This document shows positions 1 through 7,983 of a stretch of DNA of 48,623 nt, piece by piece. How positions within the stretch are numbered: the stretch's first letter is position 1; each line of letters begins with the position of its first letter. Made by a program: the position numbers and the translations under genes. The notes under the pieces were generated by a model, which was not told the DNA's origin, searched no databases, and saw only the letters and a program-made list of their open reading frames with translations. Origin of the DNA: Ruminococcus sp. (GTDB lineage: Bacteria > Bacillota > Clostridia > Oscillospirales > Acutalibacteraceae); the NCBI GenBank assembly GCA_022779485.1, contig JALFTC010000003.1, positions 1 to 48,623 on the forward strand, in the 5' to 3' direction.

Positions 1-1402
1 AGCTGATGACGCTGTTGAATGGGCTGCTAAGGGCGAAAAGGTTGTTCTTGTTAGACTTGAAACTTCCCCAGAAGATATTACAGGTATGAAGAGCGCTGAG
101 GGTATCCTCACAGTTCGTGGCGGTATGACATCTCACGCAGCTGTTGTTGCTCGTGGTATGGGTACTTGCTGTGTATCCGGTTGCTCCGAAATCAAGATGG
201 ACGAGGACAACAAGGTATTCACACTTGCAGGTAAGGAATTCCACGAGGGCGACCCAATTTCACTTGACGGCTCAACAGGTAACATTTACGACGGTATTAT
301 CCCAACAGTTCCAGCTTCTGTTGAAGGTGAGTTCGGCAGAATCATGGCTTGGGCTGACAAGTACAGAACTCTTAAGGTAAGAACAAACGCTGATACACCT
401 GAGGACGCTAAGAGAGCAAGAGAGCTTGGCGCAGAGGGTATCGGTCTTTGCCGTACAGAGCATATGTTCTTTGAAGAAACAAGAATTGCTGCATTCAGAG
501 AAATGATCTGTGCAGATACAGTTGAAGAGAGAGAAGTAGCTCTCGACAAGATTATGCCATATCAGCAGGGCGACTTTGAGGCTCTTTATGAGGCTCTTGA
601 GGGCAACCCGGTTACAATTCGTTTCCTCGATCCTCCACTTCACGAGTTCGTTCCAACAGAAGAGGCTGACATTGAGGCTCTTGCTAATGCACAGGGCAAG
701 TCAGTTGCTGACATCAAGGCTATCATCGACAGCCTCCACGAATTCAACCCAATGATGGGTCACCGTGGTTGCCGTCTTGCAGTAACATATCCTGAAATCG
801 CAAAGATGCAGACAAAGGCTATCATCCGTGCTGCTCTTAAGGTTTCTGCTGCACATCCTGACTGGAACCTTGTTCCTGAAATTATGATTCCGCTTGTTGG
901 CGATACTAAGGAGCTTAAGTTCGTTAAGAAGGTAGTTGTTGAAACAGCTGACGCTGAAATCGCTGCTGCCGGTGCTGACCTCAAGTACGAAGTTGGTACA
1001 ATGATCGAAATCCCAAGAGCTGCTCTTACAGCTGACGAAATCGCAACAGAGGCTGAGTTCTTCTGTTTCGGTACAAACGACCTTACACAGATGACATTCG
1101 GTTTCTCAAGAGATGACGCAGGTAAGTTCCTTGACGCTTACTATGACAACAAGATTTACGAGAACGACCCATTTGCAAAGCTTGACCAGACAGGCGTTGG
1201 CAAACTTATGGAAATGGCTGTTAAGATGGGTAAGGAAGTTAGACCTACAATGCACTGCGGTATCTGCGGTGAACACGGCGGTGACCCAACATCTGTTGAG
1301 TTCTGCCACAAGATTGGTCTTGACTATGTATCCTGCTCACCATTTAGAGTTCCAATCGCAAGACTTGCTGCTGCTCAGGCTGCTATCGCAGACAAGAAGT
1401 AA
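1..1402 (+). CDS. ppdK: Pyruvate, phosphate dikinase, C-terminal part (5' end outside window)
   Basis: The reading frame is open from the left edge (codons from base 2), so this is the C-terminal half or so of the enzyme. PpdK interconverts pyruvate, ATP and Pi with phosphoenolpyruvate, AMP and PPi in the cytosol; in anaerobes it often works as a PPi-dependent glycolytic step. The phosphohistidine domain shows the motif GGMTSHAAVVARGMG, whose His carries the phosphoryl group. The PEP/pyruvate TIM-barrel follows, with GLCRTEHMF, GHRGCRLAVTYPEI, FCFGTNDLTQMTFGFSRDD and the C-terminal catalytic Cys region MHCGICGEHGGDP. The frame is intact to a TAA and is followed 22 bases later by a terminator. 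Codon use is strongly biased, as in the tuf gene at the other end, which suggests high expression. Confidence 0.97.
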   Translation, partial: ADDAVEWAAKGEKVVLVRLETSPEDITGMKSAEGILTVRGGMTSHAAVVARGMGTCCVSGCSEIKMDEDNKVFTLAGKEFHEGDPISLDGSTGNIYDGIIPTVPASVEGEFGRIMAWADKYRTLKVRTNADTPEDAKRARELGAEGIGLCRTEHMFFEETRIAAFREMICADTVEEREVALDKIMPYQQGDFEALYEALEGNPVTIRFLDPPLHEFVPTEEADIEALANAQGKSVADIKAIIDSLHEFNPMMGHRGCRLAVTYPEIAKMQTKAIIRAALKVSAAHPDWNLVPEIMIPLVGDTKELKFVKKVVVETADAEIAAAGADLKYEVGTMIEIPRAALTADEIATEAEFFCFGTNDLTQMTFGFSRDDAGKFLDAYYDNKIYENDPFAKLDQTGVGKLMEMAVKMGKEVRPTMHCGICGEHGGDPTSVEFCHKIGLDYVSCSPFRVPIARLAAAQAAIADKK

Positions 1403-1423
1403 TAAGCAAACAGTCATAAATTT

Positions 1424-1453
1424 ATCCCCCTGTCATTCGGCAGGGGGATTTTT
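1424..1453 (+). terminator. Rho-independent terminator of ppdK
   Basis: A perfect 9-bp stem, ATCCCCCTG (1424-1432) with CAGGGGGAT (1441-1449), has an 8-base loop and is followed by a T run. It lies 22 bases after the ppdK stop and may also stop the convergent ATPase gene at 1474. Confidence 0.9.
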
Positions 1454-1473
1454 GTGTGGATTTTGAACTTTAT

Positions 1474-2781
1474 TTAGAAAGAATTACATTCATAAATTTC
1501 CTCCACTGCATACAGTGGTAGATTAATAAGCCAATCCTCCTTTTTATAATCCGCCATTGATGTACGAATAGAAATATTAGGATTAAACTTCTCACGATAA
1601 GTTTTTAGACTCTTTGCCTTTAGGTTTAACTCAGCCTTAACCTCCACCGGCACAATCTGCTCACCTGTGTCAATAATAAAGTCCACCTCACAGGAACCAC
1701 GGTCGTTGGTGTAGTAATAAACACCCAAGTCATCTATGGTTTTAAGTTGTTGACAAACATACTGCTCTGTTAAAGCACCCTTAAACTCGGTAAATAAATC
1801 ATTACCATCCAACAAGGTACGCATGTTAAGACCGGTCATACAGCCGAGAAGTCCCACATCAACTATAAACAACTTAAATGCTTTTAAATCTTCGTAGGCT
1901 TTCAAGGGTAGCCCCGGTGAAGTTACACGGCTGACCTTGTGGATAAGTCCACAGTCACAAAGCCACATAATTGCAGTTTCGTATTCCTTTGCCCTTGCAC
2001 CCTCACGCATTAGACCGTAGATAAATTTTTTGTTTTCCTTTGCAAGTTGAGAGGGTATGCTGTTCCATATCATACGGATTTTCGGCACAATTTCCATAGG
2101 AGCGTGTTTTGAGAAATCCTGTTCATACGCCTCTAATATTCGCTTTTGAATTTTCCGAACCTCATTAAAGTCCTTTTCCTCCACAAAGCTTTGTACCGCT
2201 TCCGGCATACCGCCAACAAAGTAATACTGCTTGAGTGCATCTACATAAGTCTGTTTAAAGGAAGTAATCATTCGGTAGTCCCGACTATCAAGAAGTTCTG
2301 CAAAACGCTCACCGAAAGTAGCCATTAAAAACTCCTTAAAGGACAACGGATATAAACTCAAAAAATCCACCTTGCCAACAGGGAAGGATGTACCTTCGTG
2401 CAAAGCAATACCAAGTAGCGAACCGGCACAGATGATATGATACTGTGGTGCATTTTCATAAAAATATTTAAGGGATGAAAGGGCTCTGGGAACCTCCTGT
2501 ACCTCATCAAAAATAAGCAGTGTATTGCCGGGAATAATTTTTCGACCGGTATAAATCTCAATCCCCATAATCAAGCGGTCGGTATTCAAATCTGAAGCAA
2601 ACAGCTCTGCCATTCTTGAATTAGAATCAAAATTTATATATACGGTATCTGCGTAAGCCCTACTGCCAAACTCTTTCATCAACCAGGTTTTTCCAACCTG
2701 TCTTGCACCCTCAATAATAAGCGGTTTGCGGTGCTTACTCTCTTTCCATTTATACAGTTTTTCTATCGCAATTCGGTACAT
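1474..2781 (-). CDS. AAA family ATPase with C-terminal DUF4143 domain
   Basis: A 435-residue protein of the widespread AAA_14/DUF4143 family, whose cellular role is unsettled. The N-terminal ATPase has Walker A GARQVGKTW near residues 25-33 and Walker B LLIFDEVQE near 88-96. The C-terminal DUF4143 part carries a PD-(D/E)XK-like set, EVDFII then PVEVKAE near residues 365-383, so a nuclease-like fold is expected. The start chosen is the ATG at 2781, seven bases after GGAGG; a GTG at 2787 is possible but lies only one base from that ribosome site. The gene stands alone, convergent with ppdK. Such genes are scattered among gut Firmicutes and Bacteroidetes and are often horizontally acquired; that is family knowledge, not seen here. 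Its promoter region is unusual (see the repeat at 2836-2909). Confidence 0.9.
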   Translation of the reverse strand: MYRIAIEKLYKWKESKHRKPLIIEGARQVGKTWLMKEFGSRAYADTVYINFDSNSRMAELFASDLNTDRLIMGIEIYTGRKIIPGNTLLIFDEVQEVPRALSSLKYFYENAPQYHIICAGSLLGIALHEGTSFPVGKVDFLSLYPLSFKEFLMATFGERFAELLDSRDYRMITSFKQTYVDALKQYYFVGGMPEAVQSFVEEKDFNEVRKIQKRILEAYEQDFSKHAPMEIVPKIRMIWNSIPSQLAKENKKFIYGLMREGARAKEYETAIMWLCDCGLIHKVSRVTSPGLPLKAYEDLKAFKLFIVDVGLLGCMTGLNMRTLLDGNDLFTEFKGALTEQYVCQQLKTIDDLGVYYYTNDRGSCEVDFIIDTGEQIVPVEVKAELNLKAKSLKTYREKFNPNISIRTSMADYKKEDWLINLPLYAVEEIYECNSF

Positions 2782-2811
2782 AAACACACCTCCATAGAAT
2801 TATATACATAT

Positions 2812-2840
2812 AGTATAACACTCAATTACAAAATATACAA
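2812..2840 (-). promoter_or_regulatory. Sigma-A promoter of the AAA/DUF4143 gene
   Basis: Read on the minus strand, TTGTAT (2835-2840), a 17-base spacer and TATACT (2812-2817). The -35 box overlaps the gene-proximal copy of the TTCGTTGTA repeat. Confidence 0.7.
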
Positions 2841-2909
2841 CGAAAATTTGTAATTTTGATACACTTTTTACTACGAAAGTATGCCTGTTATTACACTTTT
2901 TACAACGAA
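2836..2909 (-). repeat. Three direct repeats upstream of the AAA/DUF4143 gene
   Basis: On the plus strand TACAACGAA occurs at 2836-2844 and 2901-2909, with TACTACGAA at 2869-2877. Start-to-start distances are 33 and 32 bases, about three helical turns. The two outer copies share a longer 17-base block starting ACACTTTTTAC. The gene-proximal copy overlaps the -35 box, so the array could be an operator. The binding protein is unknown. Confidence 0.65.
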
Positions 2910-2940
2910 TAAGTGTGTGACTGCAAATGAACATATGATT

Positions 2941-2971
2941 ATCCCCCTGCCATATGGTAGGGGGATTTTTT
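2941..2971 (+). terminator. Terminator-like hairpin with plus-strand T run
   Basis: ATCCCCCTGCC pairs with GGTAGGGGGAT (one G-U pair) around an ATAT loop and is followed by six T on the plus strand. It closely resembles the ppdK terminator. Both neighbours are on the minus strand, for which the T tract is poor. It may still end the phosphoesterase transcript (stop at 2999). Confidence 0.6.
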
Positions 2972-2998
2972 GCATTGATGATTAATTTTCGCTATAAA

Positions 2999-5584
2999 TC
3001 AGCCTGTGTATGCTGACCAGGAGTTTGAGGAATATTTGAAAATTTGGTTGTTGCTCGGTATTGTTAAATTTCCTGTTTGAGTACCGCTTCCGTTGTTAAA
3101 TATAATGTTTTCGTATGAGCTGTCAACGGTAATCTTGTAGATAGTTCCGCTGACTTTTGTCATACTTTCACCGGGCCAGGAGTTGTTTGTTCCGCCTGTC
3201 CACATATAAGCATTAACAGTTGACCAGTTTCCTGTGTTGTCAAAGTAAACGGTTACTGATGTGTCACCGCCGCCGGACACATCACCTGCTATTGCCTTTA
3301 AGGTGCTAAACTTTGAATTTAAGGAATTGTAGTGGTTTAAAGCGTCACTGCTTGAGAATGAACTGCTGTTTGCTACGCAGTAGCGGTATTCCTTTTTAAC
3401 AGCCATATACTGGTCGTAGGAGCTGTATGTGTATTTACTGCTAAGGTAATCCTTAACAGTTGTCATTAATGTGTTAAGGTCGTCTTGGGATGAACCTGAG
3501 GCAATCAGTGATGTTTTTGCACCAACTAAAGCACGCTTTTGAATAGCTGTAACATCATTGATGGCAATTCTGCCGTCACCGTTCAAGTCAGCCAAGGCAA
3601 TTTGGACATCAGTTAAAGTTTTGTAATGGCCAACATATTTTTGCACAACTGTTGCATCCTGAACATCAATGCTACCGTCCATATTTACATCACCTTTTAC
3701 ATACAGAGGGTTACTTTTGCCTGTTGCGGTAATTACAAAATTACCTGTTACCTTGGGAATATCAATCACAAAGCTTTTGTTAATGTCACTTCCAAAGGAA
3801 GTAACAACTGATGATGTAATATTTGCTCCGTTCATTACCACCTTAACTGTTTTGATGTATTCCTCTATTTGAGAAGGTGTTTTTCCGGAATTGTCAGAAA
3901 GAACACACTGATACCTGCTGTTTTCATCTACCAACATTGCCCTGTTGCTTGGTGTCAAGTAAGAAGAGCTGTTAATATTGTACTCCACAGAATACTGCTT
4001 AACCTTTGGAGTGGAAGTAGTTGTTGCCGAGGTAGTAGTTGTGGTGGTTGGTTTTGTTGTTGATGTTGTAGTTGCAGTGGTAGTTGTGGTGGTTGGTTTT
4101 GTTGTTGATGTTGTAGTAGTTTTTGTAGTGGTAGTTGTTGGGAGAGGGTCAGTAGAACCACAACCTTCAACTATATATGTTGTCTTTGGGTCAACCAAAT
4201 TATAGTAAAGATTTGCACCGTTACAAATAATGTAGTCACCGTAGGAATCTACAAAATATCCCTCGGTTTCGTCCTCTCTGTTTGTTCTGTCCATATTGCC
4301 AAGGTGAGGAGTAGAAGAAGTTTTAGGCTTTCTTATTCCACCTACCGATGAATTGTGAACCATCTTTGCAGTAGCTTTGCCGGATGTTGTGTCATAGTCC
4401 ATATAGTTGAACTGTGCACCAAAGTAGATGTGTGTGTGACCGCAGAAGAACATAACATTAGGATTGTCGTACAAAATCTGCTGGAGCTGTTTGTTGCCTG
4501 AATAGTCCAGTCCTAAAGGAATATCGTAATATGGGTCGTCCTCGTCGTCACCTACACCCCACTTCCAAAAGCCTGCGTGTTCATAGATGTAGGTGTTATG
4601 ACCGTCATTTTTATATTTATTCAGCAAATTTTTCACCCAATTAAGCTGGGTTGTGGAAAATTCATCATTATATTTTGGGTTAAAGTTGTTTTCAATAGCC
4701 ATTATGATGAAGTGGTCGCCTGTTTTTGGCTCGTCAAAGGTGTAGTAGGCTTTGTCGGACTTAAGGCTTTCTTCATCACACAAAAGTCCTGTTGCTTTTA
4801 CAAATGCACTAATTGCAGTTGACTTTGATGTCCACATCTCGTGGTTTCCTATTGACTCGTAAATCGGGTTACAGTAGTCGCTTTCAGCCAAAACCTTTTG
4901 ATAACTTTTCCACTCGGAAACATAGTTACTCTGTGAGTCACCGTTTTGGTTGTTGATATTATCTCCACCTGTTACGATAAAATCCAAATTCCTTGCGGCG
5001 GCACTGTCAAGAGCCTTGCGCCAATGCACCTCGTCATATGGATATTTTCCACTGCCGTAGCCGTCGTTGGCAATGTGAATATCACTGTATGAGCCAAATG
5101 AATACCTTTTCTCGCTGCTTGAATGAGGAAATCTCTTATTCTGAGGTATGGTGTACACAGCGTCAGCCTTTGAAACTGATTTGTCGGTTGGCTCTGATGA
5201 CGCTTTAAATGCAATTATCTTTGTAGCATCTGCCGGAATAGCTGTTTGGGTGTACATCTTTGTTGACACGCCGGAGGTAGTTACCGACAGCTTGTCAATA
5301 GGATAGTAACCGTCAAGGGCTTTGCTGTCGTTTGCCCAATACAGGTAATAAGTACCTGTGCTACTGCTGTCTTTAGCCTTTACGGTAATAGTACCCTCGG
5401 CAAAGCCTGCCTTGCCGGAGTCACTGCCTGTAAAGCTGTAAGTAATATCAGCAGACGCACCGGTTGAATACAAATTTGAGGATTGGGCAAATACAGATGA
5501 TGAAATCAGCACCGCACTTGCCAATACTGAAAGTATTACTAAACAAGATAGAAGTCTGTGTGAAAAATGTTCTCTTGCTTTCAT
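2999..5584 (-). CDS. Secreted calcineurin-like phosphoesterase with dockerin and CBM26-like module
   Basis: An 861-residue exported protein. A signal peptide covers about residues 1-33. After a beta-rich region (40-150) comes a metallophosphoesterase domain (about 160-470) with the expected metal and catalytic residues: D168/H170 (SDIH), D208 (GGDN), N247/H248 (GNHE), H336 and H383/H385 (GHTH). A Thr-rich linker follows (about 483-525). A type I dockerin (about 629-686) has two calcium loops, DVNMDGSIDVQD and DLNGDGRIAIND. A helical segment (about 695-765) precedes a C-terminal beta module (about 775-861) with Trp/Tyr residues in the pattern of CBM26 starch-binding modules. The ATG follows AGGAGA at 7 bases. 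The lipoprotein gene lies 26 bases upstream and is probably cotranscribed. Substrate is unknown; the dockerin implies docking on a cohesin scaffold and the terminal module implies starch binding. The CBM26 call is by eye. Confidence 0.9.
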   Translation of the reverse strand: MKAREHFSHRLLSCLVILSVLASAVLISSSVFAQSSNLYSTGASADITYSFTGSDSGKAGFAEGTITVKAKDSSSTGTYYLYWANDSKALDGYYPIDKLSVTTSGVSTKMYTQTAIPADATKIIAFKASSEPTDKSVSKADAVYTIPQNKRFPHSSSEKRYSFGSYSDIHIANDGYGSGKYPYDEVHWRKALDSAAARNLDFIVTGGDNINNQNGDSQSNYVSEWKSYQKVLAESDYCNPIYESIGNHEMWTSKSTAISAFVKATGLLCDEESLKSDKAYYTFDEPKTGDHFIIMAIENNFNPKYNDEFSTTQLNWVKNLLNKYKNDGHNTYIYEHAGFWKWGVGDDEDDPYYDIPLGLDYSGNKQLQQILYDNPNVMFFCGHTHIYFGAQFNYMDYDTTSGKATAKMVHNSSVGGIRKPKTSSTPHLGNMDRTNREDETEGYFVDSYGDYIICNGANLYYNLVDPKTTYIVEGCGSTDPLPTTTTTKTTTTSTTKPTTTTTTATTTSTTKPTTTTTTSATTTSTPKVKQYSVEYNINSSSYLTPSNRAMLVDENSRYQCVLSDNSGKTPSQIEEYIKTVKVVMNGANITSSVVTSFGSDINKSFVIDIPKVTGNFVITATGKSNPLYVKGDVNMDGSIDVQDATVVQKYVGHYKTLTDVQIALADLNGDGRIAINDVTAIQKRALVGAKTSLIASGSSQDDLNTLMTTVKDYLSSKYTYSSYDQYMAVKKEYRYCVANSSSFSSSDALNHYNSLNSKFSTLKAIAGDVSGGGDTSVTVYFDNTGNWSTVNAYMWTGGTNNSWPGESMTKVSGTIYKITVDSSYENIIFNNGSGTQTGNLTIPSNNQIFKYSSNSWSAYTG
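4036..4117. repeat. 45-bp tandem repeat encoding the poly-Thr linker
   Basis: A 37-base block at 4036-4072 recurs exactly at 4081-4117 (period 45 bases, 15 codons) inside the phosphoesterase gene. It encodes Thr-rich linker with TSTTKPTTT units. Length variation between strains is likely. Confidence 0.85.
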
Positions 5585-5610
5585 GAAAATGTCTCCTAAA
5601 GTCTATCCAA

Positions 5611-6129
5611 TCAACCAAGAGGGATATTATAGATTTTCTTATCTATTCCGCCGGTTTCCTTGTATTTAAAGGTGACTGTCAATAGTCCCATTGTTTCGTC
5701 ACCCTCTGCTGTGCCAAGCTCAACATCGGTAACCTCAACCTCTTTAACCTGACTGTTTACTGCAGAGGTTATTTCTGCCTTTACCTTTTTTTCAACATCG
5801 GGGGAAAGCTTGTTTTCACTTTCTGCAAGGATTTTCAGTGTATCACTGCCTGTTGTTTTTCCGTCCTCTGTTCTCTTTTTACTGGCAACTGCAAAGTAAA
5901 CATCGTTTTCCAGTTCCTGATAATTTTCAGGGAAAGAGTTTTCGTCAACGCTTGGCTGAGAAACTGTTGTTGCCTGAGCCACATTGTTGTTTACACTTAC
6001 ATCTTCCCCGTCACTTACATAGTTGCCCTGTGGTGCAGGTGCAGGGTCGTCATCGCATCCTGCAAGGGAAGCAAAGGATAGAACAAATACTAACGAGAGT
6101 AAAACTGATATAATTTTTGATGATTTCAT
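5611..6129 (-). CDS. Predicted lipoprotein, function unknown
   Basis: A 172-residue protein starting MKSSKIISVLLSLVF with a lipobox LAGC, so it should be a membrane-anchored lipoprotein. The mature N-terminus is acidic and low complexity (CDDDPAPAPQGN), a typical tether. The rest is a soluble mixed alpha/beta domain of about 110 residues with no motif I recognise. The ATG at 6129 is chosen because AAGGA lies 9 bases upstream; an in-frame ATG at 6147 overlaps that ribosome site. It sits 26 bases ahead of the dockerin phosphoesterase gene on the same strand, without a terminator, so the two are probably one operon. A link to the phosphoesterase is inferred from position only. Confidence 0.8.
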   Translation of the reverse strand: MKSSKIISVLLSLVFVLSFASLAGCDDDPAPAPQGNYVSDGEDVSVNNNVAQATTVSQPSVDENSFPENYQELENDVYFAVASKKRTEDGKTTGSDTLKILAESENKLSPDVEKKVKAEITSAVNSQVKEVEVTDVELGTAEGDETMGLLTVTFKYKETGGIDKKIYNIPLG

Positions 6130-6335
6130 TTGATAAATTCCTTTCAAATCATTTCATAATGTTTGTGTGTTTACACATCTCAACATATATAATGATAACA
6201 CAAAACGGCATTTATTTCTATCAATTTCAACTTTATTATTGCACAAAGTTTTAATCTTAGATTTATGCAATATAAACTAACGCACAGTTATTTTTTACAA
6301 AAAATCCGCCCAATATTTTGTGAAAGTAAATAAAA

Positions 6336-6358
6336 AGGGAACGGATTTACCGTTCCCT
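6336..6358 (-). terminator. Terminator of the ABC-2 transporter operon
   Basis: A perfect 9-bp stem AGGGAACGG / CCGTTCCCT with loop ATTTA; on the minus strand it is followed by a T run (complement of AAAAA at 6332-6336). It lies 10 bases after the stop at 6369. Confidence 0.9.
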
Positions 6359-6368
6359 AAAAACCATA

Positions 6369-7160
6369 TTAAGAGCCTGCCGATTCGTATTTCTTAACAC
6401 CTCGGTTCCAAACCAAGATGGAAACTACAAACAGCAGTGATGAAATAAGTATTGTTCCAAGTACGCAAAACAGTCCGTTTTCTCCACGCAAAAAGTAACT
6501 TGCAGGATAGTAGGCTGTAAATGCGAATGGAATTATAAATGTGATAACAACCTTAATAAAGTTGTTGTAGATTGTAACAGGGTACTTTGAAAAGTCACTG
6601 CTCATATAGAACATATGGGTGATGTGACCGCTTTGCTTTGTCCAAAAGGAAATTGCCGAGGTTATTATCTTGATTGCTGTGTAGATAAGAACAGCAAAAG
6701 GAACAAGCAAAAGCAGAACAAGAACTCTGTACCAAACAATGTCTGCACCGATTTGAATCAGGCTGTATGTAATGAGAATAATTCCCATTATCAATTCGCC
6801 AAAGGCATCAATCTGGAATTTTTCAACTGTAACATAGAAAAGGCTGTTGATAGGTCTTGTAAGGTACTTATCAAATTCCCCTTTTCGTACAATGTGGTAT
6901 CCAACCATCCACAGATTGTCAAAGAACATATGGTCAATCGCCTTTGGAATAAGGCTAAAGCCGTAGATAAACAAAATTTCATTAAAAGTCCAGCCTGCCA
7001 AATCGGGAATTTGACTAAAGATAATTCCGATAAACAGAATTTCAAGTGCCTGACTCAAAAGGAAACCCACAGCTCCCACAATAAAGTCAACCTTATATTC
7101 CATAAGCTTTTTCAGGTATTGGGCGATAAAAATTCGATGAAGTCTAAAAGCTCTTTTCAT
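6369..7160 (-). CDS. ABC-2 type permease (DUF990/ABC2_membrane_6-like), second subunit
   Basis: A 263-residue integral membrane protein with about six hydrophobic segments, such as those around residues 30-50, 115-160 and 205-250. Sequence style and gene order match the permeases of the COG4586/COG4587/COG3694 transporter type, in which one ATPase works with two different six-helix permeases. The start ATG has GGAGG 8 bases upstream, inside the end of the preceding permease gene, so translation is coupled. It is the last gene of a three-gene operon and is followed at once by a terminator. The substrate cannot be told from sequence; an exporter is likely because no binding protein is present. 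Confidence 0.88.
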   Translation of the reverse strand: MKRAFRLHRIFIAQYLKKLMEYKVDFIVGAVGFLLSQALEILFIGIIFSQIPDLAGWTFNEILFIYGFSLIPKAIDHMFFDNLWMVGYHIVRKGEFDKYLTRPINSLFYVTVEKFQIDAFGELIMGIILITYSLIQIGADIVWYRVLVLLLLVPFAVLIYTAIKIITSAISFWTKQSGHITHMFYMSSDFSKYPVTIYNNFIKVVITFIIPFAFTAYYPASYFLRGENGLFCVLGTILISSLLFVVSILVWNRGVKKYESAGS

Positions 7161-7164
7161 TTTA

Positions 7165-7983
7165 TCAACCTCCCTGCAAGCACAGGTGCTTCATTGCACT
7201 CTTCCAAAGCAATTTGGAAACAACAACAAAGAACGCAAGCCAAAAAACTTGAAGTACCATTGAGAACAGTATTTCCCACCCTGTGTAAACTTCCATATAA
7301 ATCATAACAGGGGTGTAGGAAAGACTGGCAAAAGGCAGATATGTCAGCACAATTCTAAGTGCATCCGGCATAAATGCAAGGGGTATTGTTGCACCTGACA
7401 GGAAGTTTACAATAACATTTTTGATTAGATTTGTTCCCCAAAGGTTTGTCAGGAAAAACGCCAAAAAGCCGTAGCATACATTAAAGTAAAAATTAATGAG
7501 GTATGCAAGCTGAAGGGAAACAAAGAACAATAAAAAGTACCAAATGTTAAAGCAGACACCGCCTGTTGCAACGAACCTGTAAATTTCCACTCCCAAAACA
7601 ATAGGGAAAAACATTATGGAATAATTCATCACCTTGTTGCCAAGCTCCTGAAACAGAAAGCACATATCAAAGGAGCAGGGCTTTATCAGCCTCATAGTAA
7701 CAGAGCCGTCCACAATTTCTTCTCCCAAAGCAAAGGCTCCGTCACTAAAGGACAAATACCCCGTCAGGAAAGAAATAAATACATATACTATCATATTCTC
7801 CATAGTAAAACCCATAAAGGTTTCACCGTTTGAGGAGTTAAAAACAGCCTTCCACACAAAGAACATTACAAAGCACTTGAAAATTTCTCCAAGCATAAAG
7901 AATATAAAATTTGCCCTGTAAGCCATAGAGCTTTGAAGTCCGGCTTTTGAAAAGGGAAGGTATGTACGAATAAACTTTTTCAT
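7165..7983 (-). CDS. ABC-2 type permease, first subunit
   Basis: A 272-residue protein with about six membrane-spanning stretches, including VYVFISFLTGYLSFSDGAF, IMFFPIVLGVEIY and a C-terminal LQVFWLAFFVVVSKLLW. It belongs to the same permease type as the following gene but is clearly diverged from it, consistent with a heterodimeric channel. Its ATG overlaps the ATPase stop codon (TAATG at 7981-7985, minus strand) and it ends 4 bases before the next gene, so the three genes form a tight operon. The putative partner ATPase is encoded immediately upstream. Confidence 0.88.
   Translation of the reverse strand: MKKFIRTYLPFSKAGLQSSMAYRANFIFFMLGEIFKCFVMFFVWKAVFNSSNGETFMGFTMENMIVYVFISFLTGYLSFSDGAFALGEEIVDGSVTMRLIKPCSFDMCFLFQELGNKVMNYSIMFFPIVLGVEIYRFVATGGVCFNIWYFLLFFVSLQLAYLINFYFNVCYGFLAFFLTNLWGTNLIKNVIVNFLSGATIPLAFMPDALRIVLTYLPFASLSYTPVMIYMEVYTGWEILFSMVLQVFWLAFFVVVSKLLWKSAMKHLCLQGG

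Noticed and set aside
1474..2781. Calling the AAA/DUF4143 gene an antiphage defence system
   Set aside because: It is a single gene with no defence partner nearby, and the family role is not established.
3955..4205. Open frames opposite the poly-Thr linker of the phosphoesterase
   Set aside because: They are low-complexity Val- or Gln-rich shadows of the ACA/ACT repeat, with no start signals.
6615..7307. A 230-codon plus-strand open frame across the permease genes
   Set aside because: It lies antisense to two clear membrane-protein genes, has no ribosome site and shows no domain.
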